Below, in pieces: positions 45,165 to 57,758 of a DNA stretch of 64,000 bases. Source of the DNA: Amphiduros pacificus (lineage: Eukaryota > Annelida > Polychaeta > Phyllodocida > Hesionidae); the NCBI GenBank assembly GCA_949316495.1, contig OX439012.1, forward strand, positions 5,897,559 through 5,961,558, read 5' to 3'. A model generated the notes under the pieces. That model did no database searches. It saw only the letters and a list, made by a program, of their open reading frames with translations, and was not told the DNA's origin. The stretch's first letter is position 1. Every line of letters begins with the position of its first letter. A program made the position numbers and the translations under genes.

Positions 45165-48100
45165 GTATGGCTACGACACAAGTTGTACCGGATCTTTTGG
45201 CAGTTGAGGTGGACACGCAAAGGCTTTTATCTAATCCTTGGGCTCATTCTGTGCTTCATTTTCTGCAGATTTGGCATGCCACAGAAGGAATCGGTAGGCA
45301 GTTAGTTTGAAATTATGTTAATTATAAACAAGTACCCAATCACATGCCTAGTACCTTCCGTGTACGCCATATCAGGGGTATAATATCCAGGGTATAATTT
45401 TTAAATACCACTGATGATGGAATATATGATGATTTCTGTCAAGAAGTTAAATATGAGAAGGATAAAAAGCAGAATAAAAAGACAATTAGAATGCGTAATG
45501 GTCTCTCAAATAAACGTCACAGGATTAAGAAAGCATGATGGTCTGACTAATTGTCTGACTTATGAAATGCCTTGAAACTGGCAGATAGGTGGTGCTCTGG
45601 ATGGCTAAATTACATGACTTATTTTTCAAAGCTGACTCATTTCTGGTATCAATCATTCTAAGATTCCGACGTTACCTAAAAAAAAGATCATGTTCTCTGC
45701 ACACAACTCGCTTTGAATCAAAAGGGGTTTGAGTGTCTGCATAAACGTATGAAAACAATGGAAGAACGTGAGACCTCACAGAACACTGGTGATGGAATAT
45801 ATGATGATTTCTGTCAAGAAGTTAGATATGAGAAGGATAAAAAGCGGAATAAAAAGACAATTAGAATGCGTAATGGTCTCTCAAATAAACGTCACAGGAT
45901 TAAGAAAGCATGATGGTCTGACTAATTGTCTGAAATGCCTTGAAACTGGCAGATAGGTGGTGCTCTACTGCGGGTCCATTGACACTTGCAGATAGGTGGC
46001 GTTCTTCTGCTGGCCCATTGACACTGGCAGATTGGTGGCGCTCTACTGCGGGCCCATTGACACTGGCAGATAGGTGGCACACTACTGTGGGCCCATTGAC
46101 ACTGACAGATAGGTGGTGCTCTACTGCGGGCCCATTGAAAGCCAGAGGGAAGAAGAAAATGGTTGCTGCCATATGCGCGCCGCTACATATGTGAGGATGA
46201 ATGGGGTGTTTTTTTCTGGAGATTTGGATCTGCCGGGTGACCTTTTAAAGCTATTACTAATACTACATCGGATGATTGTTTATGTCCCAAAAGGGATTTA
46301 CCGGGATACATGTTTACCTTATGAATTAAAAGATCTCTGTTAACACAGTCAAAAGCCTTCTGCATATCTATAAAACATGCATATATAGATTTTTTTATAT
46401 AGATTTAATATAGATTTTATATATAAAGATTTTTAGATTTTTTCCATGATAATCTATTTCTTAAAATGCTACTAAATGTAAAAATGTGATCGGCACACAA
46501 CCTTTTTTTCCTAAAGCCATTCTGTTCATCCACAAATGTATTACACATCTCACAATATGATGTTATTCTATTATCAATAATACCAGAGAACAGTTTACAT
46601 ACACAGGAGAGTAAACTTATTCCTCTGTAGTTTAGAGGGACATAAGGGTCTTTTGTAGAACTCTTTGGTATAGGAATGATTATAGCCTTTATCCATATTG
46701 AAGGTAGAATACAATATTCAAAACATTTAGTATACAAGTGGTACAACAGGATCATGACATCTTTTTGTTTTAGAACTTCTTTTGGTATTGAATCAATACC
46801 AGGTGCCTTTTTACATTTCAGTCTCTTTTTTCGATTTCATCAAAGGCCAAGGATCTATATAATCATTAGATATATAATCATCACTTTCCATATTTCTTTC
46901 CATATTCATTTTCATCTGATATATATTTCTATAATAGTAATCAGATTCAATATCACCACTAGGCAAATTATATAAATCACTAAAATCTGTCTACCATTTG
47001 TGTAGTACATACTTAATATCCTCACAGACATTCCCATTTACATCATATACTTTCATTGGTATTTCACTCTTTTTCCTTGGACCCAGATTAGAGATATGGT
47101 TCCAAAACTGTCTTGGGTCATTTACACAACAAGTTTCAATTTCATTTATGAAATACCAATAATTTTTCTATAATTCCTCTCTGTTTTTCTTTATGTTTTA
47201 TCAAAAGCAGTTTTACATGTGATATATTCTAGCCTTAAAAATTATCTTCTGTGCCTTGGACCTCTACATTTTATATACAATTTCTCAGCCTCACTCATGT
47301 ACTTCCACATCTCATGTAATTTATCATTCCAGTATGGTTTATAATTCTTATATTTCTTTCTTGTTTTCTTACTGAAATCTGTATATTTCAGATTTTCATT
47401 CATTTCTTTTTTTAAATTAAAACAAAATTGATCATATACATTATCTATTTCAACTTGTCTATTTTGGCACTCTAAGAACAGGCCAATCAATTCAGTCATA
47501 GCATGTTTCCAATTTTCACTGGTCATAAAATAATCTGGCACTCTATCTAACTTATATCTTCATGCATTTTCTCTGTTTACATCAATATTTGTTTTGTGAG
47601 ACATATGTGATTCCATGTTAGATTCATCAGTATTTTTGGCTCCAACAATGCTAACATCAACTGAGAGAACAGAGTGGTCAAGTAATCGACATCTATCACC
47701 AATGTATTGTCCTAAATGACATTTCTCACTCAAATCATTCATGGTGTACACTTTAAAGTTTTTACATTTGTCAAACACATCATGTGGTGAGAGAATATAA
47801 TCAACAACTGATTCCCTTTTGTTGAAATACACGTAAAATTGTTTTCTTCGGGTTTAAAACGTCCATATAATATGCACAATCTACAGTCATTTATAAAACT
47901 AATTAGAGATTCACCATGGCCTTGTACTATATGATCTAAGACTTGACGTTCTGGTAAATTATCAATACCTGATATAGTATCTTCCCAGTCACCAACACGT
48001 CCATTAAGATCGCCACAATAGAAAATCTGGTCCGCATCATTATTTAAATATAATTGGGCTGTTAAATGTCCAAAGAAGTCGGTGGAGTTTTTACCATAAG

Positions 48101-51100
48101 GAGAATTATCTGGAGCTAAGTAGAAAACATATATAATGAAATTGTAATCCAACATTTTGTCGGTAAATTTAACACCAAAAATATCATCTACTATACACTC
48201 ATTTTTATACATGTCACACACTTTATCATTAACCAATATTCCAACTCCACCAGGAATCTTAGGTGCTCTGACATGTTTAAACTTTCGGTTGTGTTCATAG
48301 TATTTATATCCGTTCATATGTACTTTTTCATCTTTCTCAAGATGGTTCTCTATCACACAAAGAATGTCAGGTTTCAGGTATTTTATAATATTTTCTCCAA
48401 GTATCTTGTTCTTTTCTGTCCATCCATTAACATTCCATGTCATCCATTAACATTCCATGTCATCAACTTAAAACAAGGCTGGGAATTTTCCTAGTGGTAC
48501 ATCTGACCAGGCAGACCTCTCATTGCTGGCGGTGGACCATTTAATTGAGGACCAGGGTAAGGTGGGCCATGCCTCGGTGGACCAGGTGGTGGTGGACCAT
48601 TTAGTGGAGGACCTTGCACTGGTGGGCCATTTCGTGCATCATGCCAGTTTCTATTACCATAACCATCCTCTTTAACCAATCTGCCATTTGCTGTGAGCCT
48701 AAACAAATGCCCATTTGGTAGCTCCTCCAGTAACATATTTGTGTTCAGCTCTATCAGGCGTTCTACATGTGATTTTGAGCTACGAATATACACTCTGTTG
48801 TACTGGTACGTGTTATTCAGACTCTGTTTGTGCTTCAGTACTTTTTCTTTGCCTCAAGATCCTTAACCTCTATTTTCAGCAGACCCGGTTTGCTCTCTAG
48901 CCTCTTTGCCCTGACCACAGGAACTTATCAATTTATCAATTTATCTGCAACCTCTACTGGGTTCTCTGTAAATGCAACATCCTTGGCAATGATAGTGACT
49001 TCAGGGTCAAAGTGCAATCTCTTTTCATAGTTAGCCATCTTCTCTTCTAGGTCACTCATTCTTCTATTGAATAGCCCATTATCTATCTTGACATTTCTCT
49101 CTAGATTTTTCAGTCTCTGGTCAAATTGAGTGAGATGCTAATCCAAAGTAGCCTGCTCTATGAAGCTGCTGAGCTGCTTGCTTGTGCTTTCTGGAAGGGC
49201 TTTCATCTGGTCTTTCATGGCTTGTACCTCTGCCTTAAGTGCTTCTAGTTCCCCACTCATCCTCTTAGATCTAGGGGGTGCAGCGGGTGAATCACTGGGA
49301 CTATTCCTTGTTGGGGGCATTGATCAGCTGATTGCTCTGTACAGGTATGTTTATGTTTACAACAGCCCACTACTAGGGTCACTGGGGGGGGGACAGCCTA
49401 CAGGTAACACCACACCTGTGTTGTGGCTATGCTGTGTTCAATGATGTGGAACTATCATTCAGTCACATAGATATATCACCCTTCAATGTTCATTTACTGA
49501 CCGTTATCTGGGATATTCCATTTCACCAGTCAACTCCCCATGATCTCTATGTATGTCCTTGTATGTTTTTAGTGTAATCCGTATTTGTTAAATAGCAGTA
49601 AATTCATAGATTTGATGTGAAGAGGTATCAATGCTTGCACACACCACAACAGCTTAACATAAACTCATAACTTTACATGTATTTCAGAGCAATGTGGGAA
49701 GCAGAAAAATAAAGCAAGTCAATACTTTAGGAAAATCTGTCTCTGATAAAATATCTCAAAGACTGGAGCAAGATGGAGAAGATAACTTTGTAAGGTTAAA
49801 GTTTGATACACCGCTCAATGAAAGGGGCTTGGCTTTAAATCAACCAAAACTACTTAAGTCAAACTTATACCAAAAAGAACATAATTTTCTCCATAAAAGA
49901 CAAAGAATTCAAAACAGAAAGCGCAAGCATGGCATAATGAAACTAGACAACAAACAGAAAATATCATTCTCACCTAAAAATGAAGGTAGACAAGACAAGT
50001 TGAGATCAGTTGATATCTTAAAGAACTATGGATCTCATTGGATGGTGCTAACCACCATTCAGACACCCACAGAGACTATTTTAACCCTTGCCCGCCTCCA
50101 TGGATGGAATATGGTGGTCGTTGGGGACAAGAAAACACCTTTATCTTGGAGGTATGTCAAAACAAGTCTTTTTTTACTTCTAAAATGTCTACTAATTGGA
50201 ATTCTTAATGATTGAATGCATGGAAACAATGTCCAACACAAGTGCAGGGGATAACTTTGGGCTTAATTGGTAAAATATTTGTAAATTATAATCCCTCTGG
50301 TAAATGCTTTAAATAATGCTTTCCTATATGATGAGAAATCTGGTGGTTTGCATCCAATTTATGATAAATCTAACCAAATAAGAAAATGTCTGAACCAATT
50401 TTATTGTAGTGTTCCTGGGGTCATATATTTGGATGTTGAATCACAGGAGAAATTGGGTTATGCCATTCTTGAGTATTTACCGTACAACAATTATGCCAGG
50501 AAAAATGTTGGGTATATTTATGCTATCGAGGTAACTCATACAATATTTATCATAATAACAGTATCATTTATTACCAGTATTTCAATTATTTGCCTTATGA
50601 TCTACAGTCAAAACAAAATATTTTATCATTCCTTTATAATTATGGTTTATACAATTATAAATATCAGATTAAAGAGAAATAAGGAGATACAAACATAGCA
50701 TTGTAGCCAGAATGACATATTATATCAATACATCCTGTATTGTTTGAGTTTGCACAAATACATGTGCACAATTTGTTGCACTGTTTGCCTAAAGTGTATT
50801 ATAGTGTTTCATTTTATTTGTAGCATGGAGCAAAGTATATCTATGATGTCGATGATGACAATATTCCAAGAACAAATCTGCAAAATTTTGACCTTCAGCC
50901 ACCCAGCTACAGATTAATGGTGAACACCCATAATTCCAGTTACAATCCATTTGTCCACTTTGGTCAGCCCTCATTGTGGCCGCGCGGTTATCCCCTTGAA
51001 AACTTTCGAGCGGAAGCAACTGGCTTTATTCCAGACTCTTATTTGTTATGCAAACTGCCTACTCCAGCGATACAGCAAGGATTGGTTGATGGCGACCCCG

Positions 51101-52620
51101 ACGTGGATGCTGCTGTCAGACTGACAAGAACCAACCCCAATGTCCGCATCCATTTTGATGAGAAAGCGCCACCTGTTGTTCTTCCGATGAGAACATACGC
51201 TCCGACTAATGCCCAGAATGCAATGCTCACTTTTCCAGCGTTCTGGTCTTTGCTGATACCTCCAAGTCGGACATTCCGAGTGACCGACATATGGCGTAGT
51301 TACTGGGCCCAGAGATTACTCTGGATGACTGGAAATTATCTGGGGTACTATCCACCCAATGTGGTCCACAAACGAAACAAGCATTCCTTGATTGACGATG
51401 CCATACTTGAACATGACCTTCTGAAATCTGGTCACCTCATAAGATTACTCAATGAGTGGAAATGTTCACAGGATGACTTTGTGTCATGCGCTTTAGAGAT
51501 TATACATGAGATGGAAAAGCATGAATTTCTCTCAATAGAAGACCTGTATTTGGCTAAAGCGTGGTTTAAAGATCTGTTAAGAGTTGGATATGCAATGCCC
51601 ACTATTATACACCACAATGAAGTGTGCCAGCCTGGATCCCAGAACACATATAATTTACATTTCTACCCACATGCACAAAAAACACCTATGCCACATACAA
51701 AGGAAACGTTCTTGCCCCCAGGAAGTAATAATCTCAAATTCATCCTTGATTTTTTCAATGCACACTGTGGCAAATCATTGCATGAACAAGATTTTGTCTA
51801 TAATCCACTCCAAAAGGTTGCTGGTGATATCCTGTTGATAATTCACATATCAGAAAACAATATCGATACCATTCCTGTGTTAGAAGCATGGTATCGCGGG
51901 ACCTTTTCCCAAATCCTATATTGTGGTCAGGAAAGCCATTTAGAAATTGCAAAGAAATGGAAAATAAGTTACATAGGCCTTCCTGGTCATGGCGGCATAA
52001 CGCATGTTAAATGCATTGAAATAGCACTTCGCGTTGGATATAATGTAAGCGGGTATTTGTTTGTGCCCGACTCTGTGCTCCTGGGGCATAGGGAGATCCT
52101 AGCTCACTCTAAAGGAAACCTGTGGATCCCTGACCAGTGGCTACTTCACAGTCTTCAGGCCACTGGGGCTTGTACGGACAAGCAAATAAAATGTTTCACG
52201 TTATCACAACAAACTATCCAGGCGGTCAGACAGAACACTGCACATGCAAATTTTAAGGCAAATAGGGTTCTACAACAATGCCTGCAGGATTTGTCCACAA
52301 CACTCACGCATGCGCAAAGCACGGAATTTCTGTACTTACAAGATGTTGTATTCTACATTCCAGATAAATTAAGTCACATATTTAAAGAACTAGCTGACAT
52401 TTTATCCTCTCAGACACCTGGTGTAGATGATGACAATATAATATTGGCTCTACTTGCAGAATGTTTTGATAAATCACATTCTATTAAACTTAAATTTGAC
52501 AGCTTTCAGGAAAACACAAGTAAGGGCCTTGATTATATATTTCCATATAACATTCGGGATGTTTTAATACCAAACCAACTGGTTAAAGCTCACTTCTGCA
52601 ATAATTCAATCAAATGGTAA
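45165..52620 (+). CDS. STELLO-like (DUF288) glycosyltransferase, copy 2
   Basis: Four exons: 45165-45293 (acceptor TTATTTCAG, donor GTAGGC), 49688-50151 (donor GTATGT), 50410-50530 (donor GTAACT) and 50824-52620 (stop TAA). Phases are 0, 2 and 0 and fit throughout. The first begins mid-gene with V-W-L-R-H-K and encodes RWTRKGFYLILGLILCFIFC, a type II signal anchor with basic residues on its cytosolic side. The second has a basic stem (FLHKRQRIQNRKRKHG), then the family opening HWMVLTTIQTPTETI..GWNMVVVGDKKTP. The third gives VPGVIYLDVE..YNNYARKNVGY. The last gives YDVDDDNIPRT, FGQPSLWPRGYPLEN, DGDPDVDAAVRLTR and YWAQRLLWMTGNYLGYYPP. About 835 residues are visible, near the length of plant STELLO proteins. 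The start codon is in an unseen upstream exon. Intron 1 (4.4 kb) carries a local duplication, a minisatellite and a LINE. AATAAA at 52791 may be the polyadenylation signal. Role by family: Golgi membrane protein acting on glycans; animal substrate unknown. Confidence 0.88.
45411..45965 (+). repeat. 180-bp direct duplication in STELLO copy 2 intron 1
   Basis: Bases 45411-45597 and about 45788-45965 are nearly identical, from GATGGAATATATGATG to GGCAGATAGGTGGTGCTCT. They are 377 bp apart. The short frames in them are not supported as genes. Confidence 0.85.
45945..46135 (+). repeat. About 39-bp minisatellite, five units
   Basis: Units on the pattern GGCAGATAGGTGGCGCTCTACTGCGGGCCCATTGACACT start at the end of the second duplicate. 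The core GGCAGATAGGTGGTGCTCT is also the end of the duplicate, so the array grew from it. Open frames on both strands are by-products. Confidence 0.88.
46318..49330 (-). mobile_element. APE-type LINE with ORF1 and endonuclease, cut off in the RT
   Basis: ORF1 remnants: 49320-49138 is a coiled coil (SGELEALKAEVQAMKDQMKAL) and 48793-48491 is a proline/glycine-rich C-terminus (PPLNGPPPPGPPRHGPPYPG). ORF2: 48443-47560 is the AP-endonuclease (TWNVNGWTEKN, PDILCVIENH, YCGDLNGRVGDW). A spacer region follows (47541-47242), then RT from about 46755: PLNYRGISLLSCVCKLFSG, EQNGFRKKRLCADHIFTF and CFIDMQKAFDCVNRDLLIHK. It stops abruptly at about 46318. Frame changes occur between segments. Loss of the 3' end, unlike usual 5' truncation, means a later deletion or rearrangement. 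It sits in intron 1 of STELLO copy 2, antisense to the gene. Confidence 0.82.
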
Positions 52621-54060
52621 AATGTTTATATGTAATTTCCACCGAAATATCAATATTATTCTGGACCAAGAGATATTAACAGAGAACCACAAATCATATA
52701 TTAATTAATTATAACTTTTATCTATGTGTGTCTAATTTAAACACCTCAAAGTCAGTGTAACCCTTTTAAACAAAAAACATACATTTGAAAAATAAAAATC
52801 CATAAATTCTGCAATATTTGCATCAAAATATTTCTTTATGAAATGTTATTGATCTATGATGCATGTATTTATTATATAGAACCAGTCTTAAGATTTTCAT
52901 ATTTGACCTTTACTTGACCCTTGACCTCATTAAATCAATACAGCGGTGTCCATTGGTGGTTATGTTCGAAACTAGAACCAAAATGTGAAAAACAAGGCAA
53001 GTTTATGGACAGTTTTCTCCCAAGGCCAACTGGATAACCATAAATCATGTATTAGTTAATTTTAAACTAAATATAGCCGAAAGTGTTCGCCTTTCATCTA
53101 TGTGTGTCTGCACTAACATATTCAGATAGTAATTCTATAAGAACTGAACATTTTCGCGTCTCATTTAAATGTCTATTAAAGCCTTTATGAAAATGTATGC
53201 CTGCGTAGCCCTTGATTTAGTGACATGCTTGCATCGCCCTCTATATTCATGTATTTGCCTTTATCCCTTTTTCCAAAGACACAGTGGCCCCTTTTAGTTT
53301 ACAATTAATTTGATTTAAATGCACAGGAAGTTGTACAAACGGCCTTGCACACGGGCATGCGTCCACTGAAGTTGGCACGTGGCCAAGCATCAAACTCGCG
53401 GGGAACGCATGAGGCTCATGCCAATGTTTTTAAAGTTCACAATTACGGCAGTCATTTTCGGAGCCAAAACCAAGTTAAATCTACACAATACACATATAAC
53501 TGTCTTGCTCTTATTCTCACGACTTCAGACATATATGAATCATTTATGTCAGTGTTTTATTAACCGAGATATTAATGTGAAATCTTCCCAAATCTCCAAA
53601 ATTATAACTAATATCTTCTTGTGTTGTTCGGAAAGTAAACTTGCAAAATCTATAAAATACATATATAACTTGTAATTTTACAGTTCTCATTAGAAAGTGA
53701 GCAAATTATTCATCTATCAAAATTATTCTTTTGATATATAGACTATTGTTTTGATGTATCGACTATTCATTTGATATATAGACTCTTTTACAACAAATTT
53801 GATTTATAGATTCTTTTAAATTGTCTTTTCTTTTGTTGTAGGTATTAGAAAATTGCAGAAACAAGAGTTTGTTCCAATGAAATCAAACATCTTTAAAATA
53901 TTTTACCTTATCAATAAAAAGAAATTCTTAATTGTTTATTTTTTATTTGTACTATGATTAAGATCAAAAGGCACGAAATGCCTGACCCATGTTAAGTGTA
54001 GGAATACATTATGAATATTCATGAGACAATCATTTTGAATAAGGGTCATGTTAAATATGC
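52621..54060. other. 3' flank of STELLO copy 2, no gene seen
   Basis: AATAAA at 52791-52796. Bases 53690-53800 hold four loose copies of TTTGATATATAGACTATTC. No coding motif. Confidence 0.45.
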
Positions 54061-54079
54061 CCCACCTTTTCATATTTGT

Positions 54080-54470
54080 CTCCATTGTGATCCTTTGCAG
54101 CCTGCCTTCATTATCACCATAGGCAAATAAGCAGTGGGAAAACCTTTGGTACAGGGTTTGCCTGTGTTATGGTCTTAGGCAAATGGGCAATGGGTAAAAC
54201 AGCAGTGGGCAGACTTTTGTTGCAGCCTTTACCGATGTTGGGCAATTAGATGGTGGGCATACCTATAGAAAAAAGTTATAGTTTTGAATATTTTCACACT
54301 ACAATTTACAATCTCTGCTAATAATACACTTACAGAAATAATTTAAATATGTCTTCGTTTTGGCGCCGAAAATGACTACAATGTTCATTATAGTCTTAAA
54401 GATTTCACATTAGTATTTCGGCCAATAATGCACTTACAGAAATGATTTAAATATTTTTGACATCGTGAGA
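54080..54470 (+). repeat. Degenerate tandem blocks
   Basis: About three loose copies of an AGGCAAATGGGCAATGGG-type unit at 54120-54255. Then two copies of a roughly 55-bp block (AATA.TGCACTTACAGAAAT.ATTTAAATAT) at about 54320 and 54425. Confidence 0.5.
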
Positions 54471-54574
54471 ACAAGAGGAATACAATAGTGTGTATTACAA
54501 ACGCGTGCACGTGGGCTTTCGCATTCGCAAGCACGTTCCTCTGCGTGCGATAAGCGAAACGGAGATGCCACTGT

Positions 54575-54850
54575 ATGCCTGCGTATCCCTATATTCACAG
54601 ATATGCCTGCATATCTCTATATTCACAGATAGCCTGCGTATCCCTATATTCACAGATATGCCTGCGTATGCCTATATTCACAGATATGCCTGTGTATCCC
54701 TATATTCACAGATATTCCTGCGTATCCCTATATTCACAGATATGCCTGCATATCCCTATATTCACAGATATGCCTGCGTATCCCTATATTCACAGATAGC
54801 CTGCGTATCCCTTTATTCATAGATATGCTGCCTTTATTCATGGGTATGCC
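54575..54850 (+). repeat. 27-28 bp minisatellite
   Basis: About nine units of TGCCTGCGTATCCCTATATTCACAGATA, ending in diverged units. A related single block is at about 53197-53260 (TGCCTGCGTAGCCCTTGATTTAG..). Frames through it (AYPYIHR repeats) are by-products. Confidence 0.9.
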
Positions 54851-56470
54851 TGCATTGCCCTTCATTTAACGGCATTCTTGTATAGCTGTCCATGAAAAGC
54901 CTGCATGGCTTCCTGGGTGTCTTACAGGAACGCTCAGTTACTCACAGTTAAACCTGTGTAGCCGTTCCCTAAATCCACCAGTGCCTGCGTGGCCGATCCT
55001 GTGCAGTGTGGTTGCCTGCTGGGTCAGCTAGCCGTGGACCCGTCTTCAGCTGCTCGATGTCTGCTGCTGAGCCCAGCACTGGCCAAATATAACAGACAGG
55101 ATTATCGCAAAACAGATATGGCAGATTAACGACCTGATTATCTCCATCAGCCTGCACGCAGCCTGCACTACAAAGCCTACGTGCCCAACTCGCCTACGTC
55201 CCTGCAATATATGCACCTGAACGGGAGACTGAGATGTAGGCACACCACATCGCATCACAACAGGGCATCAAACACCGGTAAGACTGCCAAATAATTAAAT
55301 GATTATCTGCAAGCCCATGAAGCCCGCCTTGTCCGCTTGGGCAATCCCTGTTTTATTAGGACAGCGCCACGTTTGGTGAGCGCCAGTGCAATAATTTACA
55401 GTATACGGTAATATCAATTAAACCTGAAGCAGTGATTTCTCTTCTCCACTGTTAAATACAAGTGGTAGCTTATCACTGGACCGTCTGTGCCAATATATAT
55501 ATATATGATACCATGCTTCACAGGTCTGCAGGTCTTGCAGTTCCTGTTAGGTTTATTCTTATTTTAAAGTCGGGTGGTGGGAGGGGGAGAACAGAAGGTT
55601 GATGTCAAACAAGGTGTTTGGCATTTAGATATTTCTGTGACATATTGTAGAATCCTGTATAATAAATATAAACGCAATCACCATCTTTCTTTACTACCCT
55701 TAGGTGTCCATTTAAATAACTAAAACATTTATGTAAAATAATGCTATGGCTGTGGACACATATAACACAAAGTTCCACTTGCATAATTTGAAATTTAGTT
55801 CAGATTTTAGTTATTTTGTGGACTTATAGATATATTCATATGTTCATGCCCAGATACAAAATCATTGGTAATATGAATTAGGTTAGCATCATCTGTGTAA
55901 TGCTAACCTAAAGTGTCATAAAGTGTCATTACACCATTTAGCCTCTTCTGTGTCATGCTACCCAAAGGAATGTTTCACTTTTCTGAGGGCACTGAATGAT
56001 CATTCACTGGTAGCATTTGTTGTTGGCATTACAAGAATCAATTTTAATAAAATAGCAATTTCACTGTGTAGAGATGCACCATTAGTAGTTATCATTAGTA
56101 ATTATAAAATTAATTATGGAATTTAATGTTGGTGTATTCTTTTCAAGAACTATGTTGCTTTGCTTTTTAATGTGACTATTTGAGTTTTCAGTCTCTGTGC
56201 ATTGATGTCTGAAGCATAAAGATTTGTCACAAATGCAATCTTTTAGTCATATGTATTACCAGCAGCAGCCTTGAGCAACAAATGCACCTAATTAATATAC
56301 ACTTTATAGCCTGGCTGATCAAATCTATCATCTATAGAATTGATTATGAGATCTACAGCTTCATAATAGATTTTTACCAATGTTCCTGTGGGGTGCTGGG
56401 GTGATATGTAGGCCGTAAACCACTGTCCAAATGTCTAGGTATAGATTTTCATCTAGAGAGCTGGGGACCA
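54851..56470. other. Intergenic, no feature recognised
   Basis: Contains a short (TA)n at about 55494-55506. No gene motif or RNA gene recognised. Confidence 0.4.
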
Positions 56471-56498
56471 GTTACCCCTAACACATTACGTATATTAT

Positions 56499-56954
56499 TC
56501 ACTTTGTCCCAAAATTGATCAAATTCTGTGTCTGTCCCTTTTGTTTTGAGTGTTTTAATTGTTTGGCCAGCCATTCTCTGCCCTTCAGCTGCTGATACTG
56601 ATGGACTTTGAAGGGCTTATTACTGTGTCTCAGAATGTTTTTTGCCAATAAGGCACTAAAGATAAAGTCAAAACATCTCATGTTCACTGATACACCTCTA
56701 ATTCTACTGCGCATTTCAGAATCTCTAACATAATCTAAAGCCTCTTCCCTCACTTCATTCAAAACTTCAAAATTCACAACGACACTGTTAAAAGCATTTG
56801 CCTTTAATGTCCCTCTGGTTGGACAAAGGACCCTTATGCCAGGAGAACCAGTAGTTATTGTTTCTTTTATCTTAGCGGTCATTAAGCAGACCAATGAGGA
56901 GTTCAGTAGGTTCTCTGCAAAGATGGAGTTTGTCTTCAGACTACTACCTGACAC
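56499..56954 (-). pseudogene. hAT-superfamily transposase fragment (ZMYM/P52rIPK-like)
   Basis: A 151-residue frame with VLCPTRGTLKANAFNSVVVNFEVLNEVREEALDYV, SRIRGVSVNMRCFDFIFSALLAKNIL and SNKPFKVHQ. This matches the middle of hAT-like transposases and domesticated relatives, where CPTRWT.RA..S...NY..L is conserved (W is G here). The N-terminal zinc finger and the C-terminal dimerisation region are not seen nearby, and no terminal repeats were found. It is a degraded fragment. Confidence 0.6.
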
Positions 56955-57140
56955 TTTCGAGCCAAGAGATTTGGGTTGTCAGTTTCAAATAATGTACTGT
57001 GAAGCTAATTTCCAACTCAGCCATCAAGTACTTGGACCATTAGTTCAACAAATATTTAAACCATTCTCTTATGGTAGCTTGACTCAGCACCCCCATCCTA
57101 CCACCACTAAATATTTTCACTTTAAGAAAACTTTGTGACA

Positions 57141-57758
57141 TGACTATACATAATATTCTGCAGATCATTTATCAGATCATTGGCTTTCTATGTGGTAACC
57201 TACGTTTGAGAAAAGGTGGAGGCTCAGTCCCCCCCTCCATAAAACACATAAAACACATAAAACACTCCCAGAGCAGTCTCCAAGCAGACCAATGATTAGT
57301 TTCAGTTGGTTTTCTTGCAAAAATATGAAAATATCTTCAGACTGCTACCTGAGACTGTCCAGTCTAAGTTTTTGGATCATCAGTTTCAATTTGAGTGGTA
57401 CATTAAACTTTGACAGAAATATCGGGACTGAGCCCCCGTCCCCCCTATTCCCACCCCTATGCTGAAATCATCAACACACTTGGCGTGTTCGTCTCGTACC
57501 CAACCCAAATCATGTTTAGGGTCTGGTATGGGCCACTGAGAAAATGGCAATGATTTGTCAGAATCTGTGTGCGTTCAATTTCTTTTCATTAGCTTTATGT
57601 TCAGACCGACCAATCTTACTTGTGTGAGTGTTTGGACAGTCTGAGTACTCACACTTGTGTAATCTGTTTTGTGTGAATATGGACAATTAACCAATCAGTC
57701 TAAGGCATAAAGGTGTGAAGTATCCGACCAATGAGAACAATCTGCGATACTAGAGGGA
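57141..57758. other. Intergenic, no feature recognised
   Basis: Nothing identifiable before the 60-bp array. Confidence 0.4.

Noticed and set aside
45167-45309. ATG-initiated short frame over the first STELLO copy 2 exon
   Set aside because: The overlapping frame has a type II membrane anchor and the correct phase for the next exon, while the ATG frame has no family match.
45713-45956. Lysine/arginine-rich frames in the intron duplication
   Set aside because: Two overlapping frames in a duplicated intronic segment, one of them partly repeated 377 bp upstream with different frame breaks.
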